Assembly (NCBI RefSeq): GCF_002140975.2
Contig: NZ_CP147247.1
Location: 3,473,001 to 3,537,000, forward strand
Source: Enterococcus sp. 9E7_DIV0242
Lineage (GTDB): Bacteria; Bacillota; Bacilli; Lactobacillales; Enterococcaceae
DNA: 64,000 nt
Direction: 5' to 3'
The notes beneath the pieces are model-generated. The model saw only the letters and a list, made by a program, of their open reading frames with translations. It was not told the DNA's origin and ran no database searches. The first letter of the stretch is position 1. Every line of letters starts with the position of its first letter. Made by a program: the position numbers and the translations under genes. Positions 16,846 to 25,921 of the stretch are shown piece by piece.

Positions 16846-17694
16846 ATGACTCGAAAGATTGGTCCATTAATGATTATTGAGTATCTGTTGCTCTTTCTGC
16901 TAGCAGCGCTATTTATCTTTCCTATGCTATGGATGATTGTTTCTTCTATGAAACCGGAAGCAGATGTTTATACGAATCTAAGCTCCTTCAAAGCCTTTTT
17001 ACCGAGCTTGAATCCGGCAAATTGGTTTAAAACCTATCAAGAGGTTATTGAGCGATTTAGTATCGGAACGTATCTCATCAATAGTGTTTTCTATGGGTTA
17101 ACCTTTGCCTTTGGTTCGATTGTGGTTAATTCCCTTGCCGGTTTTGCTTTTGCGAAAATCAATTTTAAAGGAAAAAAACTTCTCTTTGGCTTTTTACTGG
17201 CTTTGTTGATCATTCCTATGGAGACGGTATTGATCCCTCAGTTTACGATCGTTAATTCGTTGGGATTGGTAAATAGTAGATTAGCAGTAGTGCTGCCGGC
17301 AATGGCAAGTGTCTTCAATATTTACTTATTTAGAAATTTTTTTATTGCAATACCGGAAGAAATCATTGAATCAGCAAGGCTGGATGGAGCAAGTATCTGG
17401 ACGATTTTCTTGCGAGTGATGCTGCCTATGTCAAAGCCGGCAATCGCAACAGTAGGGGTACTTTCCTTTATTAGCAGTTGGAATGATTATATTTGGCCAT
17501 TGATGGTGCTTACGGATAGAAGTAAATTTTCAATGCAGGTGGCTATCACTACGATCAACACGACGCAGCCTGTGTATATCAATCAAGTGATGGCTGTTTT
17601 AACGATATCAACGATTCCATTGATTATTGTCTATATCGTGGCGCAAAAATATATTCTTCAAGGACTGGGTGGTTCTGGAACAGGGATAAAATAG
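16846..17694 (+). CDS. Sugar ABC transporter permease (MsmG-like)
   Basis: A 282-residue MalG-type permease with six membrane segments and the EAA loop IIESARLDGASIWTIFLRVMLP. AAGGAGG at the end of the previous gene serves as its ribosome binding site, which indicates translational coupling. The operon contains no ATPase gene; the pair must use an ATPase encoded elsewhere, as shown for the shared MsmK/UgpC-type ATPases of streptococci and bacilli. Confidence 0.9.
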   Translation: MTRKIGPLMIIEYLLLFLLAALFIFPMLWMIVSSMKPEADVYTNLSSFKAFLPSLNPANWFKTYQEVIERFSIGTYLINSVFYGLTFAFGSIVVNSLAGFAFAKINFKGKKLLFGFLLALLIIPMETVLIPQFTIVNSLGLVNSRLAVVLPAMASVFNIYLFRNFFIAIPEEIIESARLDGASIWTIFLRVMLPMSKPAIATVGVLSFISSWNDYIWPLMVLTDRSKFSMQVAITTINTTQPVYINQVMAVLTISTIPLIIVYIVAQKYILQGLGGSGTGIK

Positions 17695-17713
17695 AGAGTG
17701 GAGGCAGGCAAAA

Positions 17714-19180
17714 ATGGATGCTGTACAAAAGGCAAATCAATATATACGGGAAAAAAGAACGGAGGTGGTCGATGAGTATCGCAATCACTTTCATTTAATG
17801 GCACCAGTTGGATGGATCAATGACCCGAATGGTTTTATCTATTTTCGAGGAGAATATCATTTGTTTTACCAATTTTATCCTTATGATAGTGTCTGGGGGC
17901 CGATGCATTGGGGTCACGCAAAGTCCAAAGACTTGCTGCATTGGGAAGAGCTGCCGGTCGCATTGGCACCTGGTGAAAGCTATGATAAGGATGGGTGCTT
18001 TTCCGGAAGTGCGATTGAGAAAGACGGCAAGCTATATCTAATGTACACAGGGCACACTGTTGTGGGAGAACAGGTAAGACAAGTCCAATGTTTAGCGGTA
18101 TCGGAGGATGGGATTGTTTTTAAGAAATATGCGCAAAATCCGATCATCGCAGAAGAACATATCGCTGATGTTGCACAAATAGATGATTTTAGAGACCCTA
18201 AAGTCTTTCAAAGGGAAGGACATTTTTATTCGGTAGTAGCTGCGAAAACAGCTGAAAGCAGAGGTCAGATTTTACTTTTTGAGTCGGAGGATCTTCTAGA
18301 GTGGCAGTTCTCTTCCGTATTGTTGGAGGGAGATGACGAGCAGGGTGTGATGTGGGAATGTCCGGATTTATTTCATTTGGATGGAAAGGATGTTCTGATT
18401 CTTTCACCTATTGAAATGGATAAAAAAGGGCTGTCTTATTGGAATACCAGCTCTACCGTGGCATTCATTGGCGCGGTTGATTGGCAAACGGGACGCTTCA
18501 TAGTAGAAAATCATCATGAAATCGATCACGGAGTTGATTTCTATGCACCTCAAACCTGTCTAGGAAAAGAGGACAAAAGAATCATGGTTGCTTGGATGCA
18601 GATGTGGCATCGAACCATGCCGACACATGATTTAGGGCATAAATGGTCTGGCTCAATGACATTGCCTCGGGAGCTTTTCGTCGAAAAAAATAGACTTCTT
18701 CAAAGACCTATTCAAACACTCTATCAATCACTGGATATAACGCTTCAAAAAGAAAATCTCGAGCTTTCCGAGCAACCGATCATACTTGAAAAGGTCATTT
18801 CTGATCAGACCTATGCAGCGCTTTCTATTGCGATGAATGACGCACAAGAAGTTGCACTCCTATTTGGTCACGGAGGAAATACACTGGAATTCCATTATTC
18901 CGCAGAGGAATCACTGGTCACGGTCAGTCGCAAAAACTCCGGCTGGAAAATTAGTGGAAATGAAGAAGAAACATATGATTTTCGCTGCATGCGTGTTCCT
19001 TTGGTAGATGGGAAATTGAAAGTGGAAATAGTTCGTGATACATCCTCTATGGAATGGTTCTTTAATGATTCGACTGCCATGAGTTTTACCTTTTACGAAA
19101 AATCTAAAGGACATGATTTGATGCTTTCCGCCTCAGACAGAGCAGTGCTCACATCAATTAAAATTGGCGAGATTCAATAA
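17714..19180 (+). CDS. GH32 beta-fructosidase (sucrose/fructooligosaccharide hydrolase)
   Basis: A 488-residue glycoside hydrolase family 32 enzyme with all three catalytic motifs: WINDPNG with nucleophile D37, FRDP with D161 stabilising the transition state, and WECPD with acid/base E215. The N-terminal five-bladed propeller is followed by a C-terminal beta-sandwich from about residue 345. There is no signal peptide, so it acts in the cytoplasm on imported oligosaccharides, releasing fructose. It lies in an ABC operon rather than with a PTS, so the natural substrate is likely unphosphorylated (inference). GAGGCAGG precedes the ATG. Confidence 0.92.
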   Translation: MDAVQKANQYIREKRTEVVDEYRNHFHLMAPVGWINDPNGFIYFRGEYHLFYQFYPYDSVWGPMHWGHAKSKDLLHWEELPVALAPGESYDKDGCFSGSAIEKDGKLYLMYTGHTVVGEQVRQVQCLAVSEDGIVFKKYAQNPIIAEEHIADVAQIDDFRDPKVFQREGHFYSVVAAKTAESRGQILLFESEDLLEWQFSSVLLEGDDEQGVMWECPDLFHLDGKDVLILSPIEMDKKGLSYWNTSSTVAFIGAVDWQTGRFIVENHHEIDHGVDFYAPQTCLGKEDKRIMVAWMQMWHRTMPTHDLGHKWSGSMTLPRELFVEKNRLLQRPIQTLYQSLDITLQKENLELSEQPIILEKVISDQTYAALSIAMNDAQEVALLFGHGGNTLEFHYSAEESLVTVSRKNSGWKISGNEEETYDFRCMRVPLVDGKLKVEIVRDTSSMEWFFNDSTAMSFTFYEKSKGHDLMLSASDRAVLTSIKIGEIQ

Positions 19181-19198
19181 CAAGAGGAGGTAAAAGCT

Positions 19199-20071
19199 AT
19201 GGAGATTTATGGAGCGATCGAAGCTGGCGGAACTAAATTTGTCTGTGCCGTTGGGAATGCAGCATTAGAGATTATTGAGAAGGTCAGCTTTCCAACTGAG
19301 ACGCCGCAAAAAACAATAGCTGCCGTCATTGATTATTTCAATCAATACAAAAAAGAGCTGAAAAGTATAGGCGTAGGTTCCTTTGGTCCTATTGATGTCC
19401 AGCCTAATTCTGCTGAGTATGGGTACATTACTACAACACCTAAGCTTGATTGGCAATACGTTGATTTTGTCGGGCTATTGAAACGACATTTTGCGATTCC
19501 GATTGCCTGGACGACAGACGTCAATGCGGCTTGCTATGGGGAATATATTAGTGGAAAAGGGCAAGGTCTAGCTAGTGTCGTTTACTATACAATCGGAACA
19601 GGTGTAGGCGGTGGCGCGTTACAAAATGGCCGTTTTGTTGAAGGCTTCAGTCATCCGGAAATGGGACATATGCTTGTTCGCAGACATTCAGAGGATTCTT
19701 TTGAAGGAAATTGTCCTTTTCATAAAAGCTGTTTGGAAGGGATGGCAGCTGGACCGGCCATTGAGAAACGAGTAGGAAAAAAGGGGCAGGAGCTGTCTTC
19801 CGACGATCCTTTTTGGCAGATTGAAGCGGAATACCTTGCTCAGTGTGCCTATACGACGACGCTGCTCTTTTCGCCTGATATCATCATTTTTGGTGGGGGA
19901 GTAATGCAACAGAGCTTATTGCCTCAAGTTCATCAAGCCTTTGCAGAATTGATGAATGGTTATGTAAAGACGCCACCACTGGAAAACTATATTGTACAGC
20001 CAAAGCTAGGCAATGATGCAGGAACGATCGGTTGCCTTGCGCTGGCAAAAAATCAAAGGAATTTGTTATAA
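19199..20071 (+). CDS. scrK: Fructokinase (ROK family)
   Basis: A 290-residue ROK kinase. The N-terminal ATP loop is AIEAGGTKF. TIGTGVGGG is the second phosphate-binding loop, and HPEMGHM is followed by the zinc cluster ligands H-x-x-C-x-x-x-C with CPFHKSC. This C/H arrangement is typical of ROK fructokinases. It phosphorylates the fructose released by the preceding GH32 enzyme to fructose 6-phosphate, completing the pathway. GAGGAGG precedes the ATG, and the gap from GH32 is only 18 bp, so they are in one operon. Confidence 0.92.
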   Translation: MEIYGAIEAGGTKFVCAVGNAALEIIEKVSFPTETPQKTIAAVIDYFNQYKKELKSIGVGSFGPIDVQPNSAEYGYITTTPKLDWQYVDFVGLLKRHFAIPIAWTTDVNAACYGEYISGKGQGLASVVYYTIGTGVGGGALQNGRFVEGFSHPEMGHMLVRRHSEDSFEGNCPFHKSCLEGMAAGPAIEKRVGKKGQELSSDDPFWQIEAEYLAQCAYTTTLLFSPDIIIFGGGVMQQSLLPQVHQAFAELMNGYVKTPPLENYIVQPKLGNDAGTIGCLALAKNQRNLL

Positions 20072-20077
20072 GCGAGT

Positions 20078-20104
20078 GGTTCATTTCTCAATGAGTAATG
20101 AACC
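20078..20104. terminator. Hairpin after the fructooligosaccharide operon
   Basis: GGTTCATT (20078-20085) pairs with AATGAACC (20097-20104), with CTC/GAG inside. There is no clean T run, so it may be a weak terminator; AATGAACC recurs at 20154-20161 in the next promoter region. Confidence 0.5.
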
Positions 20105-20147
20105 TCCTTATAACCTTTTACTTATCATGGTTATCTATTATATATAT

Positions 20148-20194
20148 TTCACTAATGAACCACCCTCCGCTATACTTGATAGAGGAGGGTGGTT
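20148..20194 (+). promoter_or_regulatory. Promoter and 11-bp palindrome before the chromate-type transporter
   Basis: TTCACT (20148-20153), 17 bp, TATACT (20171-20176). A perfect inverted repeat AACCACCCTCC (20158-20168) / GGAGGGTGGTT (20184-20194) surrounds the -10 box and includes the ribosome binding site. Transcription would start near 20183, after the left arm, so this is better read as a DNA operator than an RNA hairpin. Confidence 0.55.
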
Positions 20195-20740
20195 ATGAAG
20201 TCATCTTATTTACGTTTATTTGGGTATAATTTTATGATCAGTGCGTTTACCTTTGGTGGCGGCTATGTCACGATTCCGATGATGGAAAAGTATTTTGTCA
20301 CACATGGAGATTTATCGAAAGAGGAGCTATTGGAGCTTTCAACGATTGCACAGACTTCCCCAGGAGCGATTGCTGTCAATCTTTCAGTTTTAGTCGGTCG
20401 ACGCATACATGGGTGGAAAGGAGCGCTATTGAGCGGACTGGCTTCTACGCTTCCAGCGTTGATCATCCTTTATTTTGTTTCTTTAGCCTATACTTCTTTT
20501 CAGGAAAATCCGATTGTTCGCAGTGTGCTAAAAGGGATGGAAGCAGCAGTTGCAGCCATCATCGTTGATTTAGTGATCGATATGACGCAGGCACTGCAAA
20601 ATAAGAAAAAAAAGATTCTGCTGGTCTTGCCGATTTTAGCATTTATCGGGAATGCCTTTCTCAACATTCATCCACTCTGGCTGTTGGGCGGTTCACTGCT
20701 CATTGTCCTACTGGAAGAAAAATGGAAAGGGCGTGACTAG
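20195..20740 (+). CDS. Chromate transporter family protein, subunit 1
   Basis: A 181-residue single-domain CHR protein. FTFGGGYVTIPMMEKYFV and the TSPGAIAVNLSVLVG block (CHR family P-G-A motif) mark it, with four to six membrane segments. Short CHR proteins work as pairs of homologous halves, and the second half follows directly. ATG 20195 follows GAGGAGGG; a GTG six bases earlier is too close to it. Despite the family name, the physiological substrate in lactic acid bacteria is not established. Confidence 0.85.
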   Translation: MKSSYLRLFGYNFMISAFTFGGGYVTIPMMEKYFVTHGDLSKEELLELSTIAQTSPGAIAVNLSVLVGRRIHGWKGALLSGLASTLPALIILYFVSLAYTSFQENPIVRSVLKGMEAAVAAIIVDLVIDMTQALQNKKKKILLVLPILAFIGNAFLNIHPLWLLGGSLLIVLLEEKWKGRD

Positions 20741-21298
20741 ATGGGACAGCTCTGGCAGTTGTTTTTGAGTTTTCTACAAATTGGCTTTCTAAGTATTGGC
20801 GGAGGTTATGCTACGTTACCGTTGATTCAGACCGAAATAGTTGATGGCCGCCATTGGTTGAGCCTACAGGAATTCACAGATATCGTCACGATTTCTCAGA
20901 TGACCCCGGGACCTTTAGCGGTAAACAGTGCGACCTTTGTCGGCTTGAGGGTTGCTGGCATATCGGGAGCTGTCGTGGCCACGTTTGCTTGTGTAATTTC
21001 AGGATGTTTGATTGCTTTAGGATTGGAGCGATTCTTTCGGAGCAATCAGGAAAATCAATTGATCCAGACTGCTTTTTCCGGACTACAGGCCTGTGCTGTT
21101 GGATTGATTGCCGGTGCATCACTGTCGATGCTGACACTGGCCTTTGCGGGTACACTGAACTGGTATGAAGTCCAGACAATCGAATGGCTGCCGTTATTAT
21201 TTTTTACGGTATACTTGATTCTTTTGAGGAAAATAAAAATCAGTCCGATTTTGCTGCTTATGCTAGCAGGGGCAATGGGATTCCTTCTTTACAGATAG
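20741..21298 (+). CDS. Chromate transporter family protein, subunit 2
   Basis: A 185-residue CHR half-protein homologous to the preceding gene: FLSIGGGYATLPLIQTEIV and ISQMTPGPLAVNSATFVG align with the corresponding blocks of subunit 1. Its ATG immediately follows the stop of subunit 1 (TAGATG), so the two are made in a fixed ratio. A terminator follows at 21312. Confidence 0.85.
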   Translation: MGQLWQLFLSFLQIGFLSIGGGYATLPLIQTEIVDGRHWLSLQEFTDIVTISQMTPGPLAVNSATFVGLRVAGISGAVVATFACVISGCLIALGLERFFRSNQENQLIQTAFSGLQACAVGLIAGASLSMLTLAFAGTLNWYEVQTIEWLPLLFFTVYLILLRKIKISPILLLMLAGAMGFLLYR

Positions 21299-21311
21299 GA
21301 GTAGAAAACAG

Positions 21312-21362
21312 GATCGTTGACAGCACGCCAAGAAAAGGGTGCTGTCAGCGATCTTTTCTTTT
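21312..21362 (+). terminator. Terminator after the CHR gene pair
   Basis: A 15-bp stem (21312-21326 with 21339-21353) with one G-T wobble, followed by TTTTCTTTT. A TATAAT (21362-21367) at its end may serve the next gene. Confidence 0.85.
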
Positions 21363-21400
21363 ATAATGGAAAGAAAGACGAAAATAAAAGGAGCAGAGGG

Positions 21401-21763
21401 ATGAGATTATTTAGACCAGTTGGGAAAAAAGAACTTGAATTGATTGAACAAAGCGGCTTCAAGGCATTTCCGCCGAGGCTTCCGGACCAGCCAATTTTTT
21501 ATCCGGTTGTGATGGAGAAATACGCAGCAGAAATTGCTGGACGTTGGAATACTAAGGATAGTCATTCCGGGTATGTAGGGTATGTGACAAGATTTGAGGT
21601 AGCGGATGATTTCATTTGTAATTATAAGATGGAACAAGCCGGTTCACGTTACCATCTGCAATATTGGATTCCTAGTGAGGATTTGGCGGCGTTCAATGAA
21701 AATATTATTGGACCGATCGAAGTGATCCGAACATTTAAAGGAGAAAAATACAGCGAAGAGTAA
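21401..21763 (+). CDS. Conserved hypothetical protein (often named ADP-ribosylation/crystallin J1)
   Basis: A 120-residue soluble protein. The pattern MRLFRPVGKKELELIEQSG, FPPRLPDQPIFYPV, NTKDSHSGYVGYVTRFEV and IPSEDLAAFNENIIGPIEVI matches a widespread bacterial family that databases usually call ADP-ribosylation/crystallin J1; no activity is proven. ATG 21401 follows AAAGGAGCAGAGGG. A longer frame from 21317 would run through the terminator and is rejected. The following acetyltransferase starts 23 bp after its stop and may be co-transcribed. Confidence 0.7.
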   Translation: MRLFRPVGKKELELIEQSGFKAFPPRLPDQPIFYPVVMEKYAAEIAGRWNTKDSHSGYVGYVTRFEVADDFICNYKMEQAGSRYHLQYWIPSEDLAAFNENIIGPIEVIRTFKGEKYSEE

Positions 21764-21786
21764 GAAAAAAGTAGGAGGTTGGATGT

Positions 21787-22662
21787 ATGTTAAAGTTGGT
21801 CGATCAAGAAAACAGTCAAGAACTGTATGAGTATTATTGTACAAATTTAGTTGGTACAGCCCCTTATTATCATGAAGCTTCTAAGAAACAATGGCTGGAA
21901 AGTTTTTATGAGGATCGGGATTACGAGGGAGATAAAAAATATAGTGAGCTGGTTACCTATTGCAGCCAGTCAGATGCGGGCATAATCAATGGCTTTATTC
22001 AGTTTGGCGTGTCGAGCTATGGGTACGATGAAGAGGGAGAAAAGTCTTTTGAAACGCGGACAGGAGTGATCCGTCAGCTTCATTTTTTAGAGGGTCAAAC
22101 AGTGGTAGGACAAAAGTTATTCAAGACAGCAGTCGATTATTTTCAAGAAAGAACCGTCCCTTTATCCTATGCATTTTTTCATGCGCTTGGACTGACTTGT
22201 ACAGGGAATCACGGAAAGCTTCATGAGTCTATGCCGGAAATAGCAGCGTTGTTGCTAAATAATGGTTTTGGTATCGAGCATACAAATGTTTATTATAAGA
22301 AAAATTTGCAGGTAGCGAAAGAAAAAATCGAATCAACGCTTCACATCAAGCGAGCTGTAAAGACAGAACATCATACTCAAATGTTTACTTTTTATGAAAA
22401 TGAAGAGGCGGTAGGGCAAGCGAATATTGCTTTTTTACCGGAGACTTCAATTACCTATTTAAGATGGATATTTATGTTGGATGATCAGCAAAACAAGGGC
22501 TTCGGGACACAAGCACTGCAACTGATTTTTGCGTATCTCTCACAGCAAGGAATAACAGAGCTGCATACAGATACGGCTGATGCAAATAGTCGTGCCCAGC
22601 ATGTTTACGAGAAAAATGGCTTTCAGCATTCAGGTCTAACACGAAGCTACATGCGTGTATGA
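21787..22662 (+). CDS. GNAT-family N-acetyltransferase
   Basis: A 291-residue protein with a GNAT domain in the C-terminal half. The acetyl-CoA loop is DDQQNKGFGTQALQ (the Q/R-x-x-G-x-G/A pattern, here NKGFGT), followed by ADANSRAQHVYEKNGF, the usual alpha-4 region. Residues 1-180 look like a second, degenerate GNAT fold. AGGAGG precedes the ATG. The substrate is unknown. The downstream gene starts 23 bp later with its own ribosome binding site. Confidence 0.8.
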   Translation: MLKLVDQENSQELYEYYCTNLVGTAPYYHEASKKQWLESFYEDRDYEGDKKYSELVTYCSQSDAGIINGFIQFGVSSYGYDEEGEKSFETRTGVIRQLHFLEGQTVVGQKLFKTAVDYFQERTVPLSYAFFHALGLTCTGNHGKLHESMPEIAALLLNNGFGIEHTNVYYKKNLQVAKEKIESTLHIKRAVKTEHHTQMFTFYENEEAVGQANIAFLPETSITYLRWIFMLDDQQNKGFGTQALQLIFAYLSQQGITELHTDTADANSRAQHVYEKNGFQHSGLTRSYMRV

Positions 22663-22685
22663 GTAAGAGGGAGGAGTCGAAAAAA

Positions 22686-23339
22686 ATGTTGGATAAACTG
22701 AGAAATTTTAAAACAGCTAATGAACTGCGACAGGCGTTTCTTTCATGGGCAGCGATCGATATTTTATTGGAAGAAGAATATGCTTATCGTGTCTATGATT
22801 GGATTCCTGTTTGGACGCAAGGACAGGCTTACGGAAAAATAGATAATGGTGCAGGAGATGAGCTGATTGCTCTATTTGGCGAAAATGACTGTATTATCAA
22901 GGGCTTCGACCATGAATCTGCTCTATCGCCTCATGCGCAGGAAGAATTTAAAATCTACGATGGGCTTTATGAGCAAGCGCCGAAAGAGCTCCTTGAACGA
23001 CTTTTTGATCCCGCCATCGAGCATGAGCATGTGACGTTTTGTATTTGGCAGACAACCGGTGATGACTGGCACAAGGAAGAGACCGCGATTCCAGAGGGAG
23101 AAGATGACGGAGAAGAATTCTTGATGGGTTATTTTCATTCAACTGTTGAGGCACACAGTGATTGGATTAAGGATTACTATGAGATAGAACTTGATCAAAG
23201 TCTAGTGCTTCTGTTTCGACATTTCTTTTATCGAAAGCCGATCACGCAAACACTTTTGATTCAGCACGGCTTTGGCGAACAGAAGGAGAGAATTTTTGAA
23301 GAGTTGGAAAAAATCGGTTATCCAGTAGAGGAAGCCTAG
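22686..23339 (+). CDS. Conserved hypothetical protein
   Basis: A 217-residue acidic soluble protein rich in aromatic residues (VYDWIPVWTQGQAYGKIDNG; VTFCIWQTTGDDWH), with no signal peptide or membrane segment. ATG 22686 is chosen because GGGAGGAG lies ten bases before it; an ATG at 22659 overlapping the previous stop lacks a site. I do not recognise a characterised family. It follows the acetyltransferase closely and may share its transcript. Confidence 0.65.
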   Translation: MLDKLRNFKTANELRQAFLSWAAIDILLEEEYAYRVYDWIPVWTQGQAYGKIDNGAGDELIALFGENDCIIKGFDHESALSPHAQEEFKIYDGLYEQAPKELLERLFDPAIEHEHVTFCIWQTTGDDWHKEETAIPEGEDDGEEFLMGYFHSTVEAHSDWIKDYYEIELDQSLVLLFRHFFYRKPITQTLLIQHGFGEQKERIFEELEKIGYPVEEA

Positions 23340-23384
23340 ATAGATGGATATAGGAGTATAAAGAGCATAATAAGATTAGCGAGT

Positions 23385-23415
23385 GAGCGTGGGACATAGT
23401 CTAAGTCCTGCGCTC
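23385..23415. terminator. Hairpin of the intergenic GTGGGACATA type
   Basis: GAGCGTGGGAC (23385-23395) pairs with GTCCTGCGCTC (23405-23415) with two G-T wobbles. GTGGGACATA words occur in many enterococcal intergenic hairpins; this probably ends the upstream transcript. Confidence 0.5.
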
Positions 23416-23597
23416 TATTTGCATCTAAAACCAAATAAATGGTGGACAGAAGCTTCGTGCTTTGGGCTCACCTTTTTTTATTTTTAATGTTCAGTTAATA
23501 CTTTTTGTGTATACGAGAAAGGTTCGTTCGGTATGCTGTACCTGTGAATAAGACAAGAACCTGTGTTAGGTTTGTCAAAAAAATTTAAAGGAGCAAA

Positions 23598-25916
23598 ATG
23601 ATGTATTTGCGTATTATTCGAAATGATATCGTGCAAAGCAAATTGATTACAGCAACAACGACGGTGTTTATTACGGTTGCAGCTATATTGATTACCTTAG
23701 CGACAGTATTAAGTGTGAACTTATCCGGATCGATCGACAACTTATTGGAGCAGACAAAAAGTCCTCATTACATGCAAATGCATGGTGGCGAAGTCGATAA
23801 AGAACGGATGCAGACATTTGCGCAAGAAAACCAATATGTCGATCAATATCAGATCAGTGAGTTTCTAAATATTGAAGGCGCAAAAATTCAAGTAGGAGAC
23901 TATACGTTTTCCGACAATGTGCAGGATAACGGGATTGCTGTACAAAATAAGGCATTTGATTTCCTGCTTGATTTGGAAAATCAGCCGATTCAGGTCAATC
24001 AAGGAGAAGTGTATGCGCCGATTGCCTATGTGAAGGAAGGGCTGATCAAAACAGGCGATGTGCTAGTGATAGCGGGTAAAAAGCTGGTTGTTAAAGGCGC
24101 AGTACGAGATGGACAGATGAATTCTAACTTTGCCTCGTCCAAACGATTTCTGGTGAATGAGGAGGATTACGCTGCGCTTGTTTCAGAAGGAGCGCTTGAG
24201 TACATCATCCAGTTTCGCTTGAATGATGTAACAAAGCTAAATGAGTTTGAAGCATCTTATAGGGAAGCAGACCTTGAAATGAATGGTCCGGCAGGGACAT
24301 TAGGTTTGTTCAAAATTATCAATGCTCTTTCTGACGGGATCATGATTGCAATTTTGCTGTTGGTCAGCTTGTTAGTAGTAGCGATGGCTTTTATGTGTAT
24401 TCGGTTTACTTTGTTAGCGAAAATCGAAGAAGACTTCAAAGAAATCGGTGTGATGAAAGCAATAGGCCTTCCAGTGAAAGAGATCAAAAAAATCTATTTA
24501 GCCAAATATACGCTGGTTGCACTAGTCGGAGGCTTACTGGGCTATCTGATTTCCATACCGTTAAGCCGGCGTTTACTGCAAGACATTAAGCTGATTATGG
24601 GTGAAAGCGGTAATGAAGGCTTAGGACAGCTAATTGGTATGGCTGGTGTGATAGTACTACTGTTTTTGATTCTTCTCTATGTCTCTATATTGTTGAACCG
24701 TTTCAAAAAACTATCCGCAGTAAAAGCAATTCGTGCGAACGGATCGGATGAGAAGACATCCAACCGCAAACCGATCAGGCTGAGCTTCTTCAAGGGTTTA
24801 TCGATCAATCCGATTATGGGCTTTGTTGATGTGATTAGCCGGAAGAAAATGTATGTGACGATGTTAGTGGTGTTTATGCTGGCATCATTCATCATGATCG
24901 TTCCGGGACTTACATATAATACAATGTCATCGGATTCATTTACAACATATCTTGGCTATGGTCAGATGGATATGATGGTTAGCCTGTATCAAGATGAGGA
25001 GGCAGCAATCCATGAGGGACAGGTGGAGAAAGTAGTAGGCAGTGATAAAGAAATCGAAGTATACAACGAGATAACAACGAAACCTTTCAAGGTCAAAGGG
25101 GATGACGGGACAGACAGCATTTTGACCGTAGAGCTCGGAAACCATAGCAAGTTCCCGGTTGAATATACAGAAGGCCGTGCACCGGTCAAAGAGAACGAAC
25201 TGGCTTTATCGGTGCTGAATGCGGAAGAATACAACAAGAAGCTTGGCGATACGATCATGCTCGTTCAAAATGGGAAGGAGAAAGAACTGGTTCTGTGTGG
25301 CTTCTATTCCAACATTTTTAATGGAGGAAAAACAGCAAAGGCAACATTTACAGATACTACGACAGAAACAATGTGGAAAAGCTATTTTGTAAAGCTGGCA
25401 GAGCCGGAACAAGTGAAAGAGAAGCTCGACGCCTATAAGGAAGAGTTGCCCTTTGCTAAAATCTACGATGTTTCACTTTATAAGGAACAGATTTTTGGTC
25501 CAACTATCGATTCACTGAAGATGATGGCGATCGGTTCAGTGGCGGTTGCTTTGTTGATTACAGGATTAGTGACGTCATTGTTTATCAAGCTGTTGATTGT
25601 CAAAGACAGAAAAGAAATCGCTGCGTTGAAAGCGATTGGCTATACCAACAAAGATATCTCTTCGCAGTACCTTTCTCGCAGCCTCATTGTTTTGGTCATT
25701 GGGCTGATAGGCGGCACTGTCTTAGCAAGTACACTAGGCCCCGTTCTAGCAAAAATCATGATGGCGATGATGGGCATGACCGCGTTTGATTTGAGCGGCA
25801 GTCTACTGATTTATCTCGGCTGTCCGGTTCTAATGCTTTTAGTAACGATTGTTACAACAAAGCTTGTCAATAAACAGGCTGGTAAGATCAATATCGCAGA
25901 AAATTTGAAGGAGTAA
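23598..25916 (+). CDS. FtsX-type ABC transporter permease
   Basis: A 772-residue permease with two FtsX-like units: a first membrane segment (residues 17-43), a large extracellular domain, three segments around 245-370, then a second copy with a segment near 420, another extracellular domain and three C-terminal segments. This is the MacB/YtrF/BceB-like layout used for peptide sensing, export or lipid extraction. AAGGAG serves two adjacent ATGs (23598 and 23601); 23601 has the better spacing. The ATPase follows 5 bp after its stop, then a two-component system, an arrangement typical of antimicrobial-peptide detoxification modules (inference). Confidence 0.87.
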   Translation: MMYLRIIRNDIVQSKLITATTTVFITVAAILITLATVLSVNLSGSIDNLLEQTKSPHYMQMHGGEVDKERMQTFAQENQYVDQYQISEFLNIEGAKIQVGDYTFSDNVQDNGIAVQNKAFDFLLDLENQPIQVNQGEVYAPIAYVKEGLIKTGDVLVIAGKKLVVKGAVRDGQMNSNFASSKRFLVNEEDYAALVSEGALEYIIQFRLNDVTKLNEFEASYREADLEMNGPAGTLGLFKIINALSDGIMIAILLLVSLLVVAMAFMCIRFTLLAKIEEDFKEIGVMKAIGLPVKEIKKIYLAKYTLVALVGGLLGYLISIPLSRRLLQDIKLIMGESGNEGLGQLIGMAGVIVLLFLILLYVSILLNRFKKLSAVKAIRANGSDEKTSNRKPIRLSFFKGLSINPIMGFVDVISRKKMYVTMLVVFMLASFIMIVPGLTYNTMSSDSFTTYLGYGQMDMMVSLYQDEEAAIHEGQVEKVVGSDKEIEVYNEITTKPFKVKGDDGTDSILTVELGNHSKFPVEYTEGRAPVKENELALSVLNAEEYNKKLGDTIMLVQNGKEKELVLCGFYSNIFNGGKTAKATFTDTTTETMWKSYFVKLAEPEQVKEKLDAYKEELPFAKIYDVSLYKEQIFGPTIDSLKMMAIGSVAVALLITGLVTSLFIKLLIVKDRKEIAALKAIGYTNKDISSQYLSRSLIVLVIGLIGGTVLASTLGPVLAKIMMAMMGMTAFDLSGSLLIYLGCPVLMLLVTIVTTKLVNKQAGKINIAENLKE

Positions 25917-25921
25917 AAACA

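Noticed and set aside
21317..21400. Upstream extension of the 120-residue gene
   Set aside because: It reads through the preceding terminator stem, and the better ribosome binding site lies before ATG 21401.
23385..23415. GTGGGACATA hairpin as a riboswitch or small RNA
   Set aside because: The short stem matches common enterococcal intergenic hairpins and lies after a stop codon; a terminator or repeat is simpler.
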